Shown here piece by piece: positions 26,435-34,803 of a DNA stretch of 64,000 nt. The position numbers were made by a program, and so were the translations under genes. Each line of letters opens with the position of its first letter. Within the stretch, counting starts at the first letter, position 1. Source of the stretch: Candidatus Nanogingivalis gingivitcus (GTDB lineage Bacteria > Patescibacteriota > Saccharimonadia > Saccharimonadales > Saccharimonadaceae); contig NZ_PRLK01000004.1 of NCBI RefSeq assembly GCF_004151455.1, positions 6,436-70,435 on the forward strand, read 5' to 3'. The notes beneath the pieces were generated by a model, which saw only the letters and a list, made by a program, of their open reading frames with translations, was not told where the DNA came from and searched no databases.

Positions 26435-28507
26435 TTATTTACTTTGAGGAAAATCTATTATTGTTCCATCACTTAAAGTGGTGCTGTTACTTTGATTATT
26501 AGCTTCTTGCTGTGCTCGACGTATCTCGTCTATACTAATGGATTTTCCACCACCTATATTAACGTTTTGGTCTTGCGAGGAAGCTTCATACTCAGCTGTT
26601 ACTTTCTTTTCAGCTTCAGCATTAGCTTGGTTTTTAGCTTCTTGCGCCTTACCAGCTTCAGTAACTTCTCCAGCATCTTCCTGTGGTTGTTTTTCTAGGT
26701 TAGATACGTCTATAGATTTATCATTGCCCTCTGCCTTTACTTCACTACTTGCTTCACCTGATTTAATAGTTGGGTCCACATTATTTTTCTTTTCTTCTTC
26801 AGTAGTGTTTTTGGTAAGCTCACCTTTACCCATTTGATCTATGTTATCATATTGATTTTTATCTAAAGTCCAATCTTTATGATATTCAGTTTTTGGCGTT
26901 TCCTTAGGATTTTCCTTAGGTGTTTCTTTTGGATTTTCCTTAGGATTCTCCTTAGGTGTTTCCTTAGGGTTCTCCTTAGGTGTTTCTTTTGGATTTTCCT
27001 TAGGATTCTCCTTAGGTGTTTCAGATGGAGGGGTTGGAGTAACATAAGTATCATACTGATGTGGAGTTACTACCCTAAGTATCATGTCTCCATCCTCAAC
27101 CATATATTGTGAACACTGGTCACGCATATCGAAGTTACCAACTAAGTGTTCTCCATTTATAACCATATCATAGTTAATTGTACGGTATGTTCCACCTATA
27201 TTTAGGTTAAGGCTCTTTCTAAATGACCAACTACCATCTTCTTCTTGTACCCTATATATAGAGTTAAAGCTTTTATCGATATTTTTCTGTTCACTAACTT
27301 GAGCTTTACCCCAAAGATTTTTCTTAAAATCTTGTAGTTTATTGAATAGCCCTTGGTCGCCTTTTTCTATACGGTCAGTGGCTTCTTCTGCAGACATACC
27401 AAATACTTTTTGTGCCATATCTGGATTCATTTCTAGCACCTGCATAGTTCCTGCCACGTTATCTTCAGCCATAAAACGGTCGATATATGCTTGACCTTTT
27501 AGTTCTGTAAGATCAGTACCTACTGAACCCCTACTCTCTTTTTGGTCAAATTTATAGAAGTCGTCATTTTCTTTATCATACTTGCCATTATGCTTAGTAT
27601 CAATTCTTTTTTCAACTTCCGTAAAGCCGTGGCTAGATTCAGCTTTAGTAACAGTTTCCTGTCGAGGCTCGCCATCCGCCTCGGCATGACTATGATTATT
27701 TGCCATCTTATCTGTACCAACAACCATAGCAGCTGCGGCCCCTATAATCATACCTGCTTTAGCAATAGTTTTTTTGTGCTTTTCCCAAAGCCTACCTGCT
27801 TTTTTACCTACTTTACGCCAAAAACTTTCATTTTGCTTTAGAACTTCTTTAGCTTCTATTTTAACTGGTAGATTATTTTGATTTTCGATAACCATAGGTA
27901 GAAGATCGCCATTAGCCTCCTCAGTAGCTACCTCTTTTTCTGGCTCAGGTCCAGTTGTAACTTCAACTTCCTCTTTAACTTGTTCGGCTTCTTGCTTTAT
28001 TTTTGCATTATCAACTTCATTCTGAAATGCATCAATAAAATTACTTGAACCATCATATTCAGTTGTTTTATATTCAGTTGTTTCACCTATTCTAAACTGC
28101 AAAGTATGATCATTTGTATCTAGCGTAGATGATGCCATTACATCAAAAGCTTCCTTAGCAATCCCCTTTTCATTAAATTCTGAGTGCATTGCTTTTGCTA
28201 AGAAACGCTCTCGGCCATTAATGGTTTCAACCAATTTATTATACTCATCTTGGTTTTTAGTATTTGGGAGCTCTGCTTTGAGCTTATTTATCTGCTCGGC
28301 AAGTTTTGCGTATTTGCCATAACCACGATTGTTAAGGTTGCTCTCGGCTACATTATCCTGATATTCATTGTATCTACGAATATCCTCTCGCTCTTGCTGA
28401 AGTCTTTCCAACTCTTGTTGGTACTTCTCTTGAAGCCTTTGGTTTTCAGCTTCAGCATCTGCAGTGGAATAATTGCCAGAATTAAAATTATTAAAATTCT
28501 TTGGCAT
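26435..28507 (-). CDS. Large single-pass membrane protein with coiled coil and ENPK/ETPK repeats
   Basis: I do not recognise a family. The protein has 690 residues: a charged coiled coil (about 20-100, with Q/E/R-rich heptads such as EKYQQELERLQQEREDIRR), a linker, one membrane helix at about 248-264 (IAKAGMIIGAAAAMVVG), a ~200-residue domain, a proline/lysine repeat of eleven four-residue units (ETPK and ENPK), and a long Glu/Gln/Asn-rich tail. There is no N-terminal signal peptide, so the coiled coil is probably cytoplasmic and the repeat and tail outside. The promoter is TGGTAAAAT with SD AAAAGGA. The LPKTG protein follows at once, so they may act together. Confidence 0.75.
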   Translation of the reverse strand: MPKNFNNFNSGNYSTADAEAENQRLQEKYQQELERLQQEREDIRRYNEYQDNVAESNLNNRGYGKYAKLAEQINKLKAELPNTKNQDEYNKLVETINGRERFLAKAMHSEFNEKGIAKEAFDVMASSTLDTNDHTLQFRIGETTEYKTTEYDGSSNFIDAFQNEVDNAKIKQEAEQVKEEVEVTTGPEPEKEVATEEANGDLLPMVIENQNNLPVKIEAKEVLKQNESFWRKVGKKAGRLWEKHKKTIAKAGMIIGAAAAMVVGTDKMANNHSHAEADGEPRQETVTKAESSHGFTEVEKRIDTKHNGKYDKENDDFYKFDQKESRGSVGTDLTELKGQAYIDRFMAEDNVAGTMQVLEMNPDMAQKVFGMSAEEATDRIEKGDQGLFNKLQDFKKNLWGKAQVSEQKNIDKSFNSIYRVQEEDGSWSFRKSLNLNIGGTYRTINYDMVINGEHLVGNFDMRDQCSQYMVEDGDMILRVVTPHQYDTYVTPTPPSETPKENPKENPKETPKENPKETPKENPKENPKETPKENPKETPKTEYHKDWTLDKNQYDNIDQMGKGELTKNTTEEEKKNNVDPTIKSGEASSEVKAEGNDKSIDVSNLEKQPQEDAGEVTEAGKAQEAKNQANAEAEKKVTAEYEASSQDQNVNIGGGKSISIDEIRRAQQEANNQSNSTTLSDGTIIDFPQSK
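26893..27024 (-). repeat. 12-bp tandem repeat (ENPK/ETPK units, 60-bp higher order)
   Basis: Eleven 12-bp units encode ETPK or ENPK. The order ETPK-ENPK-ENPK-ETPK-ENPK occurs twice, giving a 60-bp period, so recent duplication is likely. Boundaries are approximate. Confidence 0.85.
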
Positions 28508-28569
28508 TTTTGTCCTTTTATTTTTATTTTATATTATTTTACTCCTGTATTTTACCATAAGTATATAAA

Positions 28570-28596
28570 AAAGTCAACCATTAACTGGTTGACTTT
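28570..28596 (-). terminator. Terminator of the 145-aa gene
   Basis: AAAGTCAACCA and TGGTTGACTTT pair around TTAAC, with a T run on the minus strand. Confidence 0.8.
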
Positions 28597-28613
28597 GTAG
28601 TATTTTTTACATT

Positions 28614-29051
28614 TTAATATGTCCAAAATTGCAAGGCTTTTACAAAAGTTTTTCCTCTGTTAGTTTGTCGTTTTTCAGCTTTAAATTCAGATATTTGTGA
28701 TTGAAGAGTATCTTGAGATAGATGCATATTTGGACGTAAGCTATACCCTTCTCTACCACCATAATTTTCTATTACTGCTTCATACTGATCAAAATAATTT
28801 TTATTATCTCTGTAGCTTATTTCTTCAACCCTAGACATCTCAAAAACATTACCGTTTTCTCTATCTTCCTGTTTACGATAAACATCTTGCAAAGCTTCAA
28901 GATTTTCGCTTTTAGTACGTTCATGCTCTTCTATAATGTTTTGCTCTTGCTCGGGAGTGAATTCTTTTTCATGATTTAAATACTCTAAATCAATAGTAGC
29001 AAATTGCTCATAACTATCATTATATTGTTCAATTTTTTTATTTGTTTCCAT
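28614..29051 (-). CDS. Unrecognised acidic protein, 145 aa
   Basis: I do not recognise this protein. It is highly charged and acidic in its first 90 residues (EQEQNIIEEHERTKSENLEA), likely helical, with a basic C-terminal end (FKAEKRQTNRGKTFVKAL). There is no membrane segment or signal. It uses a promoter embedded in the loop of the ileS terminator hairpin (TGCTATTAT) and has only a weak A-rich ribosome binding site. It lies just upstream of the large coiled-coil membrane protein, to which it could be related in function, but a terminator lies between them. Confidence 0.65.
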   Translation of the reverse strand: METNKKIEQYNDSYEQFATIDLEYLNHEKEFTPEQEQNIIEEHERTKSENLEALQDVYRKQEDRENGNVFEMSRVEEISYRDNKNYFDQYEAVIENYGGREGYSLRPNMHLSQDTLQSQISEFKAEKRQTNRGKTFVKALQFWTY

Positions 29052-29076
29052 ATTCTTTTTGTTTTTTGTTTTTAAT

Positions 29077-29113
29077 AAAATAACTTATGCCAATATAATA
29101 GCATAAGTTATTT
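29077..29113 (-). terminator. ileS terminator with embedded -10 for the next gene
   Basis: AAAATAACTTATGC and GCATAAGTTATTT pair around a 10-nt loop. The minus-strand loop plus stem edge reads TGCTATTAT, an extended -10 for the 29051 gene. Confidence 0.7.
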
Positions 29114-29131
29114 AAAATGTCAAGGATAAGG

Positions 29132-32041
29132 CTATTGCTTTTGCAAGGATATTTTAAGATCCATACTTTCAATTTTAACCTCAAAATTATGTTCTAAATC
29201 TTGAAGGTTATCTTCAAAGTTAGTAGCTAGTACTTCTTTAGATATTTCTTGTACAAATTTATTATACACCTCTTTTAGTTCATTATTAGATGAATGCAAG
29301 TAAAGGTTAATTCTATCATCTACATTTAATCCTGCTTTTTTACGAGAATTTTGAATATTGCGTATAACCTCACGCATTAATCCTTCTGATTTAAGCTCTG
29401 ATGTTATGTTTAAATCCAACTCTACTGGACCAGCACTCCACTTAACTTCTTTAACATTTAGTTCTTCGAGAAGTACTGGTTCCATCCATTGCTTTACCTC
29501 TTCGCTTATATTATTGCTTGGTACGGATATAGATTGTAAAGGTTGACGAATTTTTACACTATTTTTAGCCCTTACTGCTAAAGCCTCATTTACATAGCTA
29601 CGCAGTTTTGCCATATCTTCAATTATTTCTTGGTTAATTTCACCTGAATTAGGCCAATCATGTAAATGAACTGACTTATCGCCTACCATCTTGCCCCATA
29701 ATTCTTCTGATAAGAACGGTGTAAAAGGTGCTAGAAGTAAAGCAAGGTAGCTTAAAACATAATGAAGGGTTTGATATGCCTGCATTTTGTCTACAGAGCT
29801 ATCGCTCTTCCAGAAACGACGGCGAGAACGACGAACAAACCAGTTAGATGCATCATCTAAGAATGGTACTATTCCTTCTAATGCTCGTGGAATATCGTAC
29901 TTATCCATATTAGTTGTAATATCATTTCTTAACTGATGAACTCGGCTTATTATCCATTTATCTAAAGGATTTTCTAAATTGTCACTTGGATCTTCCAGCT
30001 CACCTTTAAATTGCCAATTGTCTACAGAAGCATACATCGTAAAGAAATCGTACATATTCCATATCATTGATAATTTTCGGGCAATATCACTCACATCCTT
30101 ATCGTGAAGTGCAAAGTCTTCACCATTAAGCAGTGGGCTAGATAATAATAAGAACCTTAAACTATCTGCAGAATATTGGTCCATTAATTCATTAGGGTCG
30201 GTGTAATTACCTAATGATTTACTCATCTTGCGGCCGTCATTACCTGCAACGACACCAGTAGTAATAACATTTTTGAAAGCTTTTTTGCCAAATAAGGCAG
30301 TATTTACAGCATGAACATAATAGAACCATGCCCTAACTTGACCAATATATTCTACAATAAAGTCACCTGGGAAATTTTTCTCAAATTTTTCTTTATTCTC
30401 AAATGGATAATGGAACTGAGCGAATGGCATAGATCCACTCTCAAACCAACAGTCAAGAACTTTATCTATTCTAGTATACTTTTCGCCATCAATTTCAAAA
30501 GTAATATCATCAACCCAAGGCCTATGATAATCTTCTAACTCCACTCCAGAAAGCTCTTTAAGTTCAGCATAAGAACCAACTACCTTAATTTTACCACTCT
30601 CCGATTTCCAAACAGGCATTGCAGTAGCCCAAAAACGATCACGAGATAAATTCCAGTCTGGGGCAGCTTGAATATTTTTTGCGAAACGGCCATGTTTTAG
30701 ATGTGATGGAAACCAATTAATGCTTTCATTTTGCTCTAGCATTAAGTCTTTTTGACCTTGAATATCAAAGAACCAGCTTGGATGAGCACGATACATTAAG
30801 CGATGTCCTGTACGAGGATTATGTGGATATTCATGGCGTATGTAATCTATCTTCCAAACTTTACCCTCTTCTTTTAATGTTTTAGCTATTTGTTTGTTAA
30901 TTTGCCAAACATCCTCGCCTTGCCAACGCCCATCAATATATTTTCCAAATTCATCTAGTGTATGATATACAGGAATCCCATATTCTTTACCAAAATTAAA
31001 GTCTTCTTCACCGTAAGCAGGAGCAGAATGGACAATTCCCGTACCACCATCTAAGGATACGTAGTCAGCGCCCCATACCTTATAAGCATTTTCTGATCCT
31101 TCCCCATTATAGGCATACTCCTCAACTACTGGTTTATAGCTTAATCCAATTAGGTCAGCTCCATCAATTAGGTTTATTAATTGGTATTCTAAAGGTTTAT
31201 GTTTTTCATCTACCAATACTTTTTCAACTAAGTCTTTAGCAATAATAAAGTTTTCACCATCAATTTTTACTTTAGCATATGTAAACTCTGGGTTAATAAA
31301 TAGACCCATGTTTCCTGGTAGAGTCCAAGGTGTAGTTGTCCATGCTAGCATAGCTGTCGGCTCATTAGAGCCTTCACTATCCATAAAATCATTAAGCCAA
31401 AATTTAACAAATACGCTAGGGTCTGTTACAGTTTTATAAGCATCGTTATCCATAGTAATTTCACTTTTGGAAAGAGGTGTAGCCCAAGCAGTATCATACA
31501 TAAGCACTCTTTCACCCTCATAGATCTTGCCTTTTTCATAAAGAGTTTTAAAGGCCCACCAAACACTTTCCATAAATTCTTTATCCATGGTTTTGTAAGC
31601 ATTGGAAAATTCTACCCAGCGTCCAATTCTATCAATTGTATCTTCCCATAGACCTGCTGTAGCGACCATACTTTCACGAGCACATGTTATATAATCTGCT
31701 AAAGAAATCTTATCGCCAACTTCATGTCTAGTTGAAATTCCTAACTTTTTCTCAACAAAGTTCTCTGCAGGAAGACCATGACAATCCCAGCCCCAACGTC
31801 GCTCTACCCTTTTACCTTTCATTGTTTGGTAGCGAGGAACGGCGTCCTTAACTATAGAGCTTAAAAGAGTGCCATGATGAGGAACTCCTGTTATAAATGG
31901 AGGACCATCATAGAATACAAAAGCGTCATCTTTACTACGGTTTAATACTGATTGTTCAAAAGTTTTTTCTGCTTTCCATTTTTTTAGAACATCAGCTTCA
32001 TATTCCTTAGCTCTTCTTCTTGAATTTGATTGAAATTTCAT
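29132..32041 (-). CDS. ileS: Isoleucyl-tRNA synthetase, eukaryote/archaea-like type 2
   Basis: IleRS charges tRNA-Ile. The 969-residue class Ia enzyme has the HIGH motif as PPFITGVPHHGTLL near residue 48, RRWGWDCHGLPAENFVEKKLG, the CP1 editing domain, and KMSKSLGNYTDP near residue 605. The GWDCHGLP segment and lack of a C-terminal zinc-finger match type 2 IleRS of eukaryotes, archaea and some bacteria including many actinobacteria, rather than the E. coli type 1. Type 2 enzymes as a group bind mupirocin poorly. A strong SD (AAAGGAG) lies at the end of a T-box leader. The gene ends in a terminator with an embedded promoter. Confidence 0.96.
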   Translation of the reverse strand: MKFQSNSRRRAKEYEADVLKKWKAEKTFEQSVLNRSKDDAFVFYDGPPFITGVPHHGTLLSSIVKDAVPRYQTMKGKRVERRWGWDCHGLPAENFVEKKLGISTRHEVGDKISLADYITCARESMVATAGLWEDTIDRIGRWVEFSNAYKTMDKEFMESVWWAFKTLYEKGKIYEGERVLMYDTAWATPLSKSEITMDNDAYKTVTDPSVFVKFWLNDFMDSEGSNEPTAMLAWTTTPWTLPGNMGLFINPEFTYAKVKIDGENFIIAKDLVEKVLVDEKHKPLEYQLINLIDGADLIGLSYKPVVEEYAYNGEGSENAYKVWGADYVSLDGGTGIVHSAPAYGEEDFNFGKEYGIPVYHTLDEFGKYIDGRWQGEDVWQINKQIAKTLKEEGKVWKIDYIRHEYPHNPRTGHRLMYRAHPSWFFDIQGQKDLMLEQNESINWFPSHLKHGRFAKNIQAAPDWNLSRDRFWATAMPVWKSESGKIKVVGSYAELKELSGVELEDYHRPWVDDITFEIDGEKYTRIDKVLDCWFESGSMPFAQFHYPFENKEKFEKNFPGDFIVEYIGQVRAWFYYVHAVNTALFGKKAFKNVITTGVVAGNDGRKMSKSLGNYTDPNELMDQYSADSLRFLLLSSPLLNGEDFALHDKDVSDIARKLSMIWNMYDFFTMYASVDNWQFKGELEDPSDNLENPLDKWIISRVHQLRNDITTNMDKYDIPRALEGIVPFLDDASNWFVRRSRRRFWKSDSSVDKMQAYQTLHYVLSYLALLLAPFTPFLSEELWGKMVGDKSVHLHDWPNSGEINQEIIEDMAKLRSYVNEALAVRAKNSVKIRQPLQSISVPSNNISEEVKQWMEPVLLEELNVKEVKWSAGPVELDLNITSELKSEGLMREVIRNIQNSRKKAGLNVDDRINLYLHSSNNELKEVYNKFVQEISKEVLATNFEDNLQDLEHNFEVKIESMDLKISLQKQ

Positions 32042-32253
32042 TTTTACTCCTTTCTAAATTAAAAATCACCTCTATTGAATTCGAGAACCGGCTTTCGCTG
32101 GCGTTACCATCTCGATTCCAAAAGAAGTGATTCTTTTAGCCCTTAATTAATGCTATAACAGTGCATATCCGCTTGGTTCTACTAGGCGTAAAGCTGTTCT
32201 TCCAAGAGCTTCGTGGGTGATAGCCACTTATTTATCCTAAAATAAAATGCTTT
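32042..32253 (-). promoter_or_regulatory. T-box riboswitch, actinobacterial ileS type (ultrashort Stem I)
   Basis: The ~210-nt ileS leader reads tRNA-Ile charging. Stem I is only four pairs, GTGG (32227-32224) with CCAC (32216-32213), around the loop CTATCAC, which holds the Ile specifier ATC at 32221-32219. Stem II has CTTGG (32206-32202) and CCAAG (32176-32172) with the conserved internal GGAAGAAC and AGTAGAACC (S-turn). The T-box bulge is TGGT at 32109-32106, fitting an ACCA tRNA end. Its flanking helix pairs GAATCGAGA (32118-32110) with TCTCGAATTC (32086-32077). No terminator poly-U follows; AGAGGTGATT before the SD can pair with upstream AATCACTTCT, so control is probably translational, as in actinobacterial ileS. 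Confidence 0.8.
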
Positions 32254-32287
32254 GTAGTATTATAACAAAGCATTTTATAAAAGGCAA
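32244..32287 (-). promoter_or_regulatory. ileS promoter inside a terminator hairpin
   Basis: AAAATGCTTTGT (32244-32255) and ACAAAGCATTTT (32265-32276) form a 12-bp stem that ends the upstream tRNA unit. The loop holds TATAAT (32264-32259) with TGT before it; TTGCCT at 32287-32282 gives a 17-bp spacer. Confidence 0.7.
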
Positions 32288-32340
32288 TAATTAACTTTAT
32301 TAAATAAAAAATAAAATAGGTATAAAACCTATTCTATTTA

Positions 32341-32426
32341 TGGTGCTGGGAGAAAGATTCGAACTTTCGAAGGCATCTGCCGACAGATTTACAGTCTGTT
32401 GTGTTTGACCGCTTCACTATCCCAGC
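32341..32426 (-). tRNA. tRNA-Tyr (GUA)
   Basis: An 86-nt class II tRNA with acceptor GCTGGGA paired to TCCCAGC, a long variable arm (CGGCAGATGCC), T-loop GTTCGAATC, and the anticodon loop CTGTAAA, giving GUA. The 3' CCA is encoded. It lies 16 nt after tRNA-Thr on the same strand and probably shares its transcript. Confidence 0.95.
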
Positions 32427-32442
32427 ATATAAAAAATGCATT

Positions 32443-32519
32443 TGGAGCCACCTTTCGGATTCGAACCGAAGGCCTGCTGTTTACAAAACAGCTGCTCTAA
32501 CCAGCTGAGCTAAGGTGGC
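32443..32519 (-). tRNA. tRNA-Thr (UGU)
   Basis: A 77-nt tRNA with acceptor GCCACCT paired to AGGTGGC, D-arm GCTCAGCTGGTTAGAGC, anticodon loop TTTGTAA (UGU, Thr), T-loop GGTTCGAATCC and encoded CCA. Confidence 0.96.
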
Positions 32520-32571
32520 ATAACCAAATACTATTTTAGTATACACGACAGCTAGTTAAAATGCAAGAGGT

Positions 32572-33432
32572 TTAAATATTTTTATTAGCAGAAAATTCAA
32601 TAGTTTCATCAACTATATGATATTTATTCAATATTTCAGATACTTCGCTCCTGGTATTTTCTATATTCTTGAATTTTTTAATTATTATATTTGCAGTAAA
32701 AACATGGCTTTCACCATCAAGAGTCCAAAAATGTATTTTATTTATTTCTACTACATTATCTAGCTTTAATATATCTTTTTTTATTTTATCTAGATCTTTC
32801 ATATTAGGGGTGCTTTGCATTAAAATTTTAATAATTTTATACAAATTAAGAATAGCATTGCCACCTACTAACACTAGAATTGCTATAGAAGCTACCCTAT
32901 CCAGAATGTGCATATCTGTTAGATAAATCATGATAGATGTACATAAGCTAAAAATCCAGCCTAATAGATCTTCTAAAATATGTATTAATACGGTTTTATT
33001 TAAAATATTTTTAGAGCCACGCAACTTATACATAGCTATAAGATTTACGACAACCCCAATTACAGAAACCCAAAACAAGCCAGCTACATGAACATGTGGG
33101 TGAGTGTGTTGAACAAAAAACTCACGAAAAACCCATTTAATAATGGAATACGAACCCATTAAGATTACAACTGAATTAATTATAGCACCAATTACGGCTA
33201 TTCTACGATATCCGTATGAGTATTTAGAATTAGCTTGCTTTCCTGCTATCTTATTAAATATCAAAGATATCGTTAACACTAATGCATCACCTAAATCATG
33301 AACTGCATCTGCCATAATCGTTGCAGAATTAAAAAATGCACCAGCTATAAATTCAATAGCAGAAAATAAAAGATTTATACCAGCTGCTATTTTAAGATTT
33401 TTAGATTCATGATTATGGGTGTGGTTATGCAT
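32572..33432 (-). CDS. Cation diffusion facilitator family transporter (Zn/Co/Cd efflux)
   Basis: CDF proteins export divalent metal ions by proton exchange. The 286-residue protein opens with a histidine-rich tail (HNHTHNHE), a common metal-loading feature, and has six membrane helices. The site A motif is seen in helix 2 as ADAVHDLGD (H and D ligands) and in helix 5 as ILEDLLGW (where many members have HxxxD; here H-I-L-E-D). A second His cluster (HTHPHVH) lies in the loop before helix 4. The C-terminal ~80 residues form the cytoplasmic domain (VVEINKIHFWTLDGESHVFT). It closely resembles CzcD. It starts 8 nt after map, perhaps in the same transcript. Confidence 0.94.
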   Translation of the reverse strand: MHNHTHNHESKNLKIAAGINLLFSAIEFIAGAFFNSATIMADAVHDLGDALVLTISLIFNKIAGKQANSKYSYGYRRIAVIGAIINSVVILMGSYSIIKWVFREFFVQHTHPHVHVAGLFWVSVIGVVVNLIAMYKLRGSKNILNKTVLIHILEDLLGWIFSLCTSIMIYLTDMHILDRVASIAILVLVGGNAILNLYKIIKILMQSTPNMKDLDKIKKDILKLDNVVEINKIHFWTLDGESHVFTANIIIKKFKNIENTRSEVSEILNKYHIVDETIEFSANKNI

Positions 33433-33440
33433 AGTATTTT

Positions 33441-34211
33441 TTATTCAATTGTTAGAATTTCAGCTCCGTCTTCCGTAACTAATACAGTGTGTTCAAAATG
33501 AGCAGATAATGATCCATCCCTCATTAACACATCCCAACCGTTGCTAGTCCCATCAAAAATAACATCACCCTTTCCTAGGCTAGTCATAGGTTCAATACAA
33601 ATAGTATCTCCAGCTTGAAGTACAGGACCTTTACCTTTTTTACCAAAATTAGGAACTTCTGGTGGCATATGCATTTTTTTACCAATACCATGGCCAACTA
33701 AATCTCTAACATTGCCTAATTTAGATTTTTTCAAAGATCTTTCTACAGCTTCACCTATGTCGCCAACACGTACGCCAGCCTTAACTGTAGATATACCCTC
33801 GCTTAAAGCTTTTTTTGTATCGTTCAATAAATGTTTTACTGCACCTTTAGGTTCCTCACCTACAACTGTTGTTACAGCAGAATCAACCATCATTCCATCA
33901 CATATTATAACCATATCAAAAGCTACTACATCGCCAGCCTCAAAAGGTATAGAATTTGGAGCCCCGTGCACAACACAGTCGTTAACAGATATACAAACAA
34001 CTCCTGGGAAATTTACTTCAGGGGCATCATAAGCTGTTTTAACTCCATATTCTTTTAACTTTTTACGAGCATACTCATCTATCTCGATACCAGTGCTACC
34101 AATTTTAGCTGCTTCACATAGCTCACGTAAAATACGAGCTAAAATTTTACCCCCCTTACGCATAGCATTAATTTGTGCTTCAGTTTTATTTCCTGTAATT
34201 AAATCTGGCAT
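33441..34211 (-). CDS. map: Methionine aminopeptidase type I
   Basis: Map removes N-terminal methionine after deformylation. The 256-residue product shows all five metal ligands: AFDMVIICDGMMVDSAVT (two Asp), GHGIGKKMHMPPEVPNF (His), IEPM (Glu) and the C-terminal ILTIE area, with substrate His in CVVHGAPN and in HFEHTVLV. Its length is usual. It overlaps the end of adk by 13 nt, an adk-map arrangement found next to ribosomal operons in many bacteria; here the ribosomal genes are not adjacent. Confidence 0.96.
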   Translation of the reverse strand: MPDLITGNKTEAQINAMRKGGKILARILRELCEAAKIGSTGIEIDEYARKKLKEYGVKTAYDAPEVNFPGVVCISVNDCVVHGAPNSIPFEAGDVVAFDMVIICDGMMVDSAVTTVVGEEPKGAVKHLLNDTKKALSEGISTVKAGVRVGDIGEAVERSLKKSKLGNVRDLVGHGIGKKMHMPPEVPNFGKKGKGPVLQAGDTICIEPMTSLGKGDVIFDGTSNGWDVLMRDGSLSAHFEHTVLVTEDGAEILTIE

Positions 34212-34744
34212 GATTCAATCTCCTCCATAATACGGTCGTGTACTTGCCCAACGGTACCAGTACCGTCAATATGTGCTATCTTTACGCCATTCTCGTTAAA
34301 ATAATTTAAAACTGGGTACATTTCTTGGCGATAAATCCTTAGCCTTTCATCAATAACATCTGGAGTATCATCAAGACGGCCACGTATTTCAAGGCGTCGC
34401 ATTAGTTCACTACGTGGCACTTCTAGTACTATAACTAGGTCCACATTACGATTATATAAATCTTTATTTTCTATAAGCCACTGAGCTTGAGCTAGCTGCC
34501 TTGGGTAACCATCTAATATAACTTGGCTAACTTTATCATTAGCACGAACTAAGGCTTCCCCCATCACTCTATTTACTATATTAGGATCGACAAGCTTACC
34601 TGTAGACATTGTTGCTAATAATTCTGGGTCTTTGCTGTCACGTAGTAATTGCCCTGCGCCAAGCCAACGCCAATTATTGCGTGCGGCTAATAAATTTCCT
34701 TGAACACTTTTGCCAGCACCTGCTGGACCAAAAAATACAATCAT
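34199..34744 (-). CDS. adk: Adenylate kinase, short form without LID
   Basis: Adk interconverts ATP, ADP and AMP. The P-loop is FFGPAGAGKSVQG, the AMP-binding part is LLRDSKDPELLATMSTGKLV with DGYPRQLAQAQ, and the LID segment is reduced to a short loop (RLEIRGRLDDTPDVI), so no zinc or extended LID is present. A longer in-frame reading begins at 34819, but the upstream 25 residues are unlike Adk, and an AAGGAAA Shine-Dalgarno lies just before ATG 34744, so I use that start (181 residues). A TACTATAAT -10 lies about 50 nt upstream. The gene overlaps map. Confidence 0.93.
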   Translation of the reverse strand: MIVFFGPAGAGKSVQGNLLAARNNWRWLGAGQLLRDSKDPELLATMSTGKLVDPNIVNRVMGEALVRANDKVSQVILDGYPRQLAQAQWLIENKDLYNRNVDLVIVLEVPRSELMRRLEIRGRLDDTPDVIDERLRIYRQEMYPVLNYFNENGVKIAHIDGTGTVGQVHDRIMEEIESCQI

Positions 34745-34803
34745 TAATTTCCTTTTGTTTTTTAAATTATATACTTTTATATTATAGTATAAAAATTTAA
34801 AAG

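Noticed and set aside
26893-27024. CRISPR-like array
   Set aside because: The 12-bp units are contiguous without spacers and encode ENPK/ETPK in frame.
26492-27112. Long hydrophobic frames opposite the repeat region of the large membrane protein
   Set aside because: They are the complement of Glu/Lys-rich codons (which read as Phe/Ser/Leu); no start signals.
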